Position numbers and translations under genes: made by a program. Of a DNA stretch of 11,151 nt, positions 7,134-11,151 are shown in pieces. Positions within the stretch are counted from its first letter, which is position 1. Each line of letters starts with the position of its first letter. This stretch comes from DAIRDK01 sp035403225 (GTDB lineage: Bacteria > Bacteroidota > Bacteroidia > Bacteroidales > FEN-979): positions 1-11,151 of the forward strand of contig DAONET010000048.1 in the NCBI GenBank assembly GCA_035403225.1, given 5' to 3'. The notes beneath the pieces are model-generated. The model searched no databases. It was not told where the DNA came from and saw only the letters and a program-made list of their open reading frames with translations.

Positions 7134-8571
7134 CCTGCCTGTTGTTTCATGTCGAGGATAATTCTTCCGATCCGGCAGGAAAGACACCGCCGGCGATCGC
7201 AAAAGCTGCTTTTCAGTTGCATCAGGGCCTGCGTCCGCAGCGCATCAGGGGTCTCCATCCCCGATTCCTTCCAGTTTCTGATATCCGCGTTGTCTTCGGG
7301 CGGCACCGACTCCAGCAGCCGGACCGCATGCTCACGGAACCTTTCGGCATCTTTCTCCAACCCGTAATAAAAAAGGAATGGGGCCACCACATTGATGATC
7401 AGCAACTCAATGGAAGCAGCTCCCAGCTTCTTGACATTCATGGGCGAGATTCTTTCAAACGTAAAATGATCGTCCCAGAAGCTCCCTGCCCGGATGTCAA
7501 ACCAATCGCGGAGATCATTCCCCGAAGGACAGGATAAGATGAAGGACAACAGACTTTCGCGGGTGGTGATCAGGTTGCCGAACTGACTGATGCGGATCGT
7601 CGGGAAATTCGATGGGCGGAGCCGGAGAAATTTCCACATCCCCGCCCCGACCGGTTCCAGCAGGTGCTTCGACTGCAGAAAGCCATATTCGATCCGGAGT
7701 CTTTTCTGGTAATCGTCCTCATCGGCTCTGTCGAGCAGGTTCGCTTGCCCGAACAGCAATGCTTCCACCTGCAGGGGGTTGCCCCGGTAACGGCTCAGGA
7801 TGCGGAAAGGAAGCGAGCGGGCCAGCAGTTCGAACGGGAAAGCATTGATCCGGAAGCCAAAACCCCTGGCCAGCCAGCGATAGTAAGTCTCTTCCCAATT
7901 TCCGTTGGTGTGTTTCAAGATCTCACGGATCCTGTCCGACTTCCCCAGAAGCCGTTCCACCACCAGGGCGGGCGCCCAAAAAGAAAAATCAGGCATATGC
8001 CTGCCTGTCAATAACTTACGACACGGTATCCATTGCCGGTTCTCCATCATCTCCTCGTACCTGTCGTACACATCGGCCGGATAGCGGTCCCTGATCACCA
8101 GCGTCGGGATCGGCTCTCCCGATGACCGCCGGATGATGATATCATCGGTGTGGACCACGTGCAGGATGGNNNNNNNNNNNNNNNNNNNNNNNNNNNNNNN
8201 NNNNNNNNNNNNNNNNNNNNNNNNNNNNNNNNNNNNNNNNNNNNNNNNNNNNNNNNNNNNNNNNNNNNNTCTCCCGATGACCGCCGGATGATGATATCAT
8301 CGGTGTGGACCACGTGCAGGATGGTGTTGTCGTACGCCCGGTCAGCGCTGTGATTGTGCCGGTTCCAGTCGGAAGCCAGCACATGCATTTCCACATTCCC
8401 CGCCCACAACGTGCCTTCCAACCGGATCCGGGAATTGAAAAAGTCGGGGCCGCTGTCGCTGTTGTGCTCTCCCGGATGAATGATCTGCAACTCCTCCCCG
8501 GAGGTCGTCCTCAGCTCCGGTTTCAGCATCCGGAACTTCCAGAGAAAATGAATAAATTCTTCGGTCATCAT
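7130..8571 (-). CDS. DUF2851 family protein, interrupted by a scaffold gap
   Basis: Read literally, the gene is two fragments on either side of a 100-N run. Collapsing the 55-bp identical flanks (keeping 8270-8571 and 7130-8114) restores one frame of 1287 bases, 428 residues, a normal length for the family as I know it. The N-terminal part carries the family motifs: PGEHNSDSGPDF (33-44), AGNVEMHVLASDW (57-69), RHNHSADRAYDNTILHVV (71-88). The D...ExH arrangement resembles a PD-(D/E)xK nuclease-like core, but that is inference. The C-terminus has a Cys cluster, CDRRRCLSCRIG. The function is uncharacterised as far as I know. Two adjacent Met codons (8571 and 8568) are equally possible starts. 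The gene is coupled by ATGA to the helix-hairpin-helix gene, which suggests a shared nucleic-acid-related role. Confidence 0.85.
8115..8169. repeat. left copy of 55-bp exact repeat at gap edge
   Basis: Bases 8115-8169, ending at the first N, are identical to 8270-8324, which begin right after the last N. It is an unmerged overlap between two contigs and not a biological repeat. It encodes about residues 84-101 of the DUF2851 protein. Confidence 0.95.
8170..8269. other. assembly gap of exactly 100 N
   Basis: One hundred N is the usual placeholder for a gap of unknown size. Because the flanks overlap by 55 identical bases and merging them restores the reading frame, the real gap size is probably minus 55, meaning nothing is missing. 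Confidence 0.97.
8270..8324. repeat. right copy of 55-bp exact repeat at gap edge
   Basis: Second copy of the sequence at 8115-8169, starting immediately after the N run and continuing into the 5' part of the DUF2851 gene. The distance between copies (155) is not a multiple of three, so the scaffold as written breaks the frame. Confidence 0.95.
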
Positions 8572-8678
8572 ATCAAAATCAGTCTTTTTCCCCTTTAATC
8601 CGGCAAAAAGGGAAAAGGTAATGCACGAAATGCAATTTTTTTTTGTTGGGTTGTTTATGTGGCAAGAAAAGGATTCAT

Positions 8679-8686
8679 TATCTTTG
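8679..8686 (+). promoter_or_regulatory. candidate -7 element for the zapB-like/zapA operon (TATCTTTG)
   Basis: TATCTTTG matches TAnnTTTG exactly, 33 bases before the ATG of the zapB-like gene. A TTTA at 8654-8657, 21 bp upstream, could act as a poor -33. It lies in the 148-bp divergent region between DUF2851 and the zapB-like gene; a 9-T run at 8636-8644 is the only other notable element there. Confidence 0.5.
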
Positions 8687-8719
8687 CCTAACGTTACCTG
8701 ATATTTAACATGTGAACCG

Positions 8720-9007
8720 ATGACCGATCTTTCAGTAACTGTCTCAGCAATTGAACAAAAGATCGGAAAGCTGATCGGGATTCACCGGCAGGATGTCGCT
8801 GAAATAAAAATGTTGCGTAACGAGGTTGATGCGTTAACCCGGTTATTGGAGGAACAAAAAAACATCAACAAGGAATTAGAGAACAAGCTGAATATTTTAA
8901 AAACGGTAAAAACAATCGAAAATAAGGAAGGAACGGCTGAAGCAAAAGCGCAGGTCAACCGCCTTTTACGGGAAATTGATAAATGCATCGGGCTTCTGAA
9001 TGTTTAG
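8720..9007 (+). CDS. small coiled-coil protein in the ZapB position
   Basis: The 95-residue protein is almost wholly helical and charged, with heptad-like hydrophobic spacing from about residue 8 to 66 (IEQKIGKLIGIH, IKMLRNEVDALTRLLEEQ, ELENKLNILK) and a second helix at 74-93 (AKAQVNRLLREIDKCIGLL). It has no signal peptide or membrane segment, so it is cytoplasmic. It sits 20 bp before zapA on the same strand. Its size, coiled-coil nature and position suggest a ZapA partner like ZapB, but I see no clear sequence match to ZapB and give no symbol. The ATG is preceded by promoter and leader, with no alternative in-frame start nearby. Confidence 0.8.
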   Translation: MTDLSVTVSAIEQKIGKLIGIHRQDVAEIKMLRNEVDALTRLLEEQKNINKELENKLNILKTVKTIENKEGTAEAKAQVNRLLREIDKCIGLLNV

Positions 9008-9027
9008 AGTCCGTTTAGAGTTGAACA

Positions 9028-9324
9028 ATGGCAGAACTAACTATCTCATTGAATATTGCCGGCAGGCCTTATAAGCTGGTCATTGATAAGGAGCATGAAG
9101 CCTTGTTCAGGGAATCGGCGAAACTGATTGAAAAAAGAATGAAGGATTACTCAGGCAGTTATGCCTATAAAGATAATCAGGATCTCCTTGCCATGGTTGC
9201 ACTAGAGTTCACCACCATGCACCTCCGCAACGAGCAGCAAATCTCGGAACAGGATGTGCAATGGGAACAGAAACTGGCAGAGATCGATGCCACTCTAAAC
9301 GCTTGTCTCCAACAGAATCCTTAG
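9028..9324 (+). CDS. zapA: cell division protein ZapA
   Basis: The 98-residue protein has the ZapA layout. An N-terminal beta-rich head contains LTISLNIAGRPYKLVIDKEHE, visible as ISLNIAGRPYKL (6-17), followed by the helix FRESAKLIEKRM (27-38). A dimerisation coiled coil runs from about 49 to 92 (DNQDLLAMVALEF, EQDVQWEQKLAEID). ZapA bundles FtsZ filaments and stabilises the Z-ring. The length is close to the family norm. It follows the zapB-like gene by 20 bp and is probably co-transcribed; the 6S RNA begins just after its stop. Confidence 0.9.
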   Translation: MAELTISLNIAGRPYKLVIDKEHEALFRESAKLIEKRMKDYSGSYAYKDNQDLLAMVALEFTTMHLRNEQQISEQDVQWEQKLAEIDATLNACLQQNP

Positions 9325-9334
9325 TCGTTCTTTG
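9303..9334 (+). promoter_or_regulatory. weak candidate promoter for the 6S-like RNA
   Basis: TTG at 9303-9305 and GTTCTTTG at 9327-9334 are separated by 21 bp. The second element keeps nnTTTG but not the initial TA. A start about 7-9 bases on would place the RNA 5' end near 9342, close to the closing stem. It overlaps the 3' end of zapA. The RNA could instead be processed from the zapA transcript. Confidence 0.3.
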
Positions 9335-9341
9335 AGAGCAC

Positions 9342-9555
9342 AAACAATTTACCCGCATTAATTTCACACAGTTTGTAAACCTAACATTACAAAAATTAGG
9401 GTGATCTCTGATGCCCGTAGGACAGGCCTCATCCTGTGTGCTTGCACACAGGAATCCGGTTTTCGGACCGGGTCAGTGGACGTTCGAAAAGTAAGGTAAC
9501 CCTATACGTGTCGAATGAGGTTTATCGTAACCTCGTGAATTAATGCGGGTTTTTT
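9342..9555 (+). ncRNA. ssrS: 6S RNA, global regulator of RNA polymerase
   Basis: The zapA-rny gap folds into a 6S-type rod. The closing stem pairs ACCCGCATTAATT (9351-9363) with AATTAATGCGGGT (9538-9550), 13 perfect pairs. A large bubble follows, then stem TAGGGT/ACCCTA (9397-9402 with 9499-9504). The apical arm has hairpin CCTGTGTG-CTTG-CACACAGG (9433-9452) and hairpin ATCCGGT-TTTCGG-ACCGGGT (9454-9473). The 3' side of the bubble has a small hairpin GAGGTT/AACCTC (9517-9522 with 9529-9534), a feature seen in 6S RNAs. 6S RNA mimics an open promoter and sequesters the housekeeping RNA polymerase in stationary phase. Location right after zapA matches E. coli ssrS and, as I recall, Bacteroidota. 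The mature ends are estimated. Without a covariance-model search, another structured RNA cannot be fully excluded. Confidence 0.75.
9538..9555 (+). terminator. closing stem 3' arm plus T-run, probable intrinsic terminator of 6S RNA
   Basis: The 3' arm of the closing stem ends GCGGGT and runs straight into six T (9550-9555), then ATTT. A GC-rich base of stem followed by a T-run can end transcription of the RNA. rny starts 32 bases later with no clear TAnnTTTG between, so some read-through may feed rny. Confidence 0.45.
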
Positions 9556-9586
9556 ATTTATATATATCTCACCAACAATCACTTAA

Positions 9587-11131
9587 ATGGACCCAATCTA
9601 TATCACTATCATTATTGGCGTAGCCGGCATCGTCGTCGGCGGACTAATCACCGGAACCATCCTGAACAAAGCCATGGAGAGAAAGCGCGATGCTCTTCTC
9701 AAAGAAGCCATGGAGAAAGCGGAAGTGATCAAAAAAGACAAGATCCTTCAGGCCAGGGAAAAATTTCTGCAGCTGAAATCGGAACACGAGAAATACGTTC
9801 ACGAAAAAAACGATGAGCTGAACCGGAATGAGAACCGGTTAAAGCAGAAAGAGACTGCCATGAATCAGAAATTCGAGGAGTATGCCAAGAAGCAGAAAGA
9901 AGTGGCCGCCATCAAACAAAACCTTACCAACCAGATGGACATCGTCGCCCGGAAGCAATCTGAACTTGACAAATCGCTGAAGCAACAGGTGGAGAAACTC
10001 GAGTCGATTGCCAACCTGTCGGCCATGGAAGCCAAATCCCAACTGGTAGAAACACTGAAGGAAGAAGCCAAGGAGAAAGCCCAGATCCTCATGAAGGACA
10101 TCATCGACGAGGCCCGCATCACCGCCAACTCCGAAGCGAAAAAAATCGTGCTCGAAACCATTCAGCGCACCGCCACCGAACATGCCATTGAAAACACGGT
10201 ATCCGTTTTCAACATTGAGAATGAAGAGATCAAAGGACGCATTATCGGACGCGAAGGTCGTAACATCCGTACCCTGGAATCACTCACCGGGGTGGAGATC
10301 ATCATCGACGACTCCCCCGATGCCATCCTCCTTTCAGGCTTTGACCCGGTCCGCAGGGAAGTCGCCCGTTTGTCACTCCACAAGCTGGTGACCGACGGCC
10401 GTATCCACCCCGCCCGCATCGAAGAGGTGGTGGCCAAAACCAAGAAACAACTCGAACAGGAGATCATCGAGACCGGTAAACGGATCAGTATCGACCTGGG
10501 GATTCACAACATCCACCACGAACTTATCCGCATGATCGGACGCATGAAATACCGTTCGTCGTACGGGCAGAACCTGCTGCAGCACTCCATCGAAGTGGCA
10601 AAACTCTCTGCCACCATGTCGGCCGAACTCGGACTGAATCCCAAGCTGGCCAAACGAGCCGGACTGTTGCATGATATCGGGAAAGTCCCCGACACGGAAC
10701 CCGATCTGCCACATGCTATCCTGGGTATGAAAATGGCCGAGAAGTTCAAGGAAAAACCCGAGATCATCAACGCCATTGGCGCTCACCACGACGAAATCGA
10801 GATGGATAACCTCATCTCGCCCATCGTTCAGGTCTGCGACGCCATCTCCGGAGCACGTCCGGGAGCCCGCCGCGAAGTGGTGGAAGCTTACATCGAACGA
10901 CTGAAACATCTCGAAGAAATGGCCCTCAGTTACCCCGGCGTGGTGAAAACATACGCCATCCAGGCCGGACGTGAACTTCGCGTGATCGTGGGCGCCGACA
11001 AAGTCACCGACACCGAAGCCAACCAGATCTCCTTCGACCTCTCTAAGAAAATCCAGAACGAGATGACCTACCCCGGACAGATCAAGATCACCGTGATCAG
11101 GGAAACACGGGCGGTCGCCTACGCCAAATAA
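9587..11131 (+). CDS. rny: ribonuclease Y
   Basis: The 514-residue protein has the full RNase Y architecture. An N-terminal transmembrane helix lies at about 5-25 (YITIIIGVAGIVVGGLITG). A long charged coiled coil spans about 30-200. A KH domain at about 205-270 has the GREG loop at 221-224. An HD domain at about 330-425 has His333, the HD pair His362-Asp363 in LHDIGK, and GAHHDE at 398-403. The conserved C-terminal region ends YPGQIKITVIRETRAVAYAK, visible as KITVIRETRAVAYAK. RNase Y is a membrane-bound endoribonuclease that starts mRNA decay in many bacteria lacking RNase E. The length is close to that of the Bacillus enzyme. No Shine-Dalgarno sequence precedes the ATG. The leader contains an AT-rich stretch (9551-9570) but no consensus promoter. 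The gene is complete; the 20 bases after the stop show nothing. Confidence 0.97.
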   Translation: MDPIYITIIIGVAGIVVGGLITGTILNKAMERKRDALLKEAMEKAEVIKKDKILQAREKFLQLKSEHEKYVHEKNDELNRNENRLKQKETAMNQKFEEYAKKQKEVAAIKQNLTNQMDIVARKQSELDKSLKQQVEKLESIANLSAMEAKSQLVETLKEEAKEKAQILMKDIIDEARITANSEAKKIVLETIQRTATEHAIENTVSVFNIENEEIKGRIIGREGRNIRTLESLTGVEIIIDDSPDAILLSGFDPVRREVARLSLHKLVTDGRIHPARIEEVVAKTKKQLEQEIIETGKRISIDLGIHNIHHELIRMIGRMKYRSSYGQNLLQHSIEVAKLSATMSAELGLNPKLAKRAGLLHDIGKVPDTEPDLPHAILGMKMAEKFKEKPEIINAIGAHHDEIEMDNLISPIVQVCDAISGARPGARREVVEAYIERLKHLEEMALSYPGVVKTYAIQAGRELRVIVGADKVTDTEANQISFDLSKKIQNEMTYPGQIKITVIRETRAVAYAK

Positions 11132-11151
11132 AGAGAGAGACTGTATTGTCA

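Noticed and set aside
8613..8620. Minus-strand -7 motif TACCTTTT for the DUF2851 operon
   Set aside because: One mismatch to the consensus at the key G and no -33 element at the expected distance.
8710..8715. Start-stop mini frame ATGTGA in the leader of the zapB-like gene
   Set aside because: Such a six-base string is expected by chance, and nothing shows that it is translated or regulatory.

Overview
The window looks like chromosomal DNA of a Bacteroidota bacterium, most likely from the Bacteroidales side of the phylum and probably a metagenome-assembled scaffold. Four things point there. Intergenic gaps carry the Bacteroidota sigma-factor motif TAnnTTTG, found upstream of sucC, lolD, the S41 peptidase and the zapB-like gene. 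Starts lack recognisable Shine-Dalgarno sequences. A DUF2851 gene is coupled to a ComEA-like helix-hairpin-helix gene. The order zapB-like, zapA, 6S RNA, rny is one I recall from this phylum. A run of exactly 100 N flanked by a 55-bp identical overlap marks a scaffold join.

Layout, left to right. Bases 1-2092 (minus) are the first 697 codons of a membrane-anchored protein made almost entirely of 57-61-residue TPR-like repeats; its C-terminus lies off the left edge. It sits 32 bp downstream of lolD (2125-2784, minus), an ABC ATPase of the lipoprotein-release/MacB type. A 91-bp divergent promoter region separates lolD from sucC (2876-4066, plus), the succinyl-CoA synthetase beta subunit. sucC converges on, and overlaps by 12 bp, an exported S41 C-terminal processing peptidase (4055-5659, minus). 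Across a 117-bp divergent gap lies a rhomboid-family intramembrane protease (5777-6454, plus), whose end overlaps by 26 bp a membrane-anchored helix-hairpin-helix protein (6429-7133, minus). That gene is coupled through an ATGA overlap to an upstream DUF2851 gene (7130-8571, minus), which the scaffold gap interrupts.

The right third is a plus-strand cell-division and RNA locus: a small coiled-coil protein in the ZapB position (8720-9007), ZapA (9028-9324), a structured RNA that I call 6S RNA (about 9342-9555), and ribonuclease Y (9587-11131). The RNA has a 13-bp closing stem, a central bubble and a hairpin-rich apical arm, and its closing stem is followed directly by a T-run.

Nearly everything is conserved housekeeping. 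I found no CRISPR array, phage, transposon or defence system, and no clearly new multi-gene system. The least explained items are the long repeat protein behind lolD, with signs of a three-unit higher-order duplication; the interlaced divergent promoters between lolD and sucC; and the alternative pairings in the 6S-like RNA.
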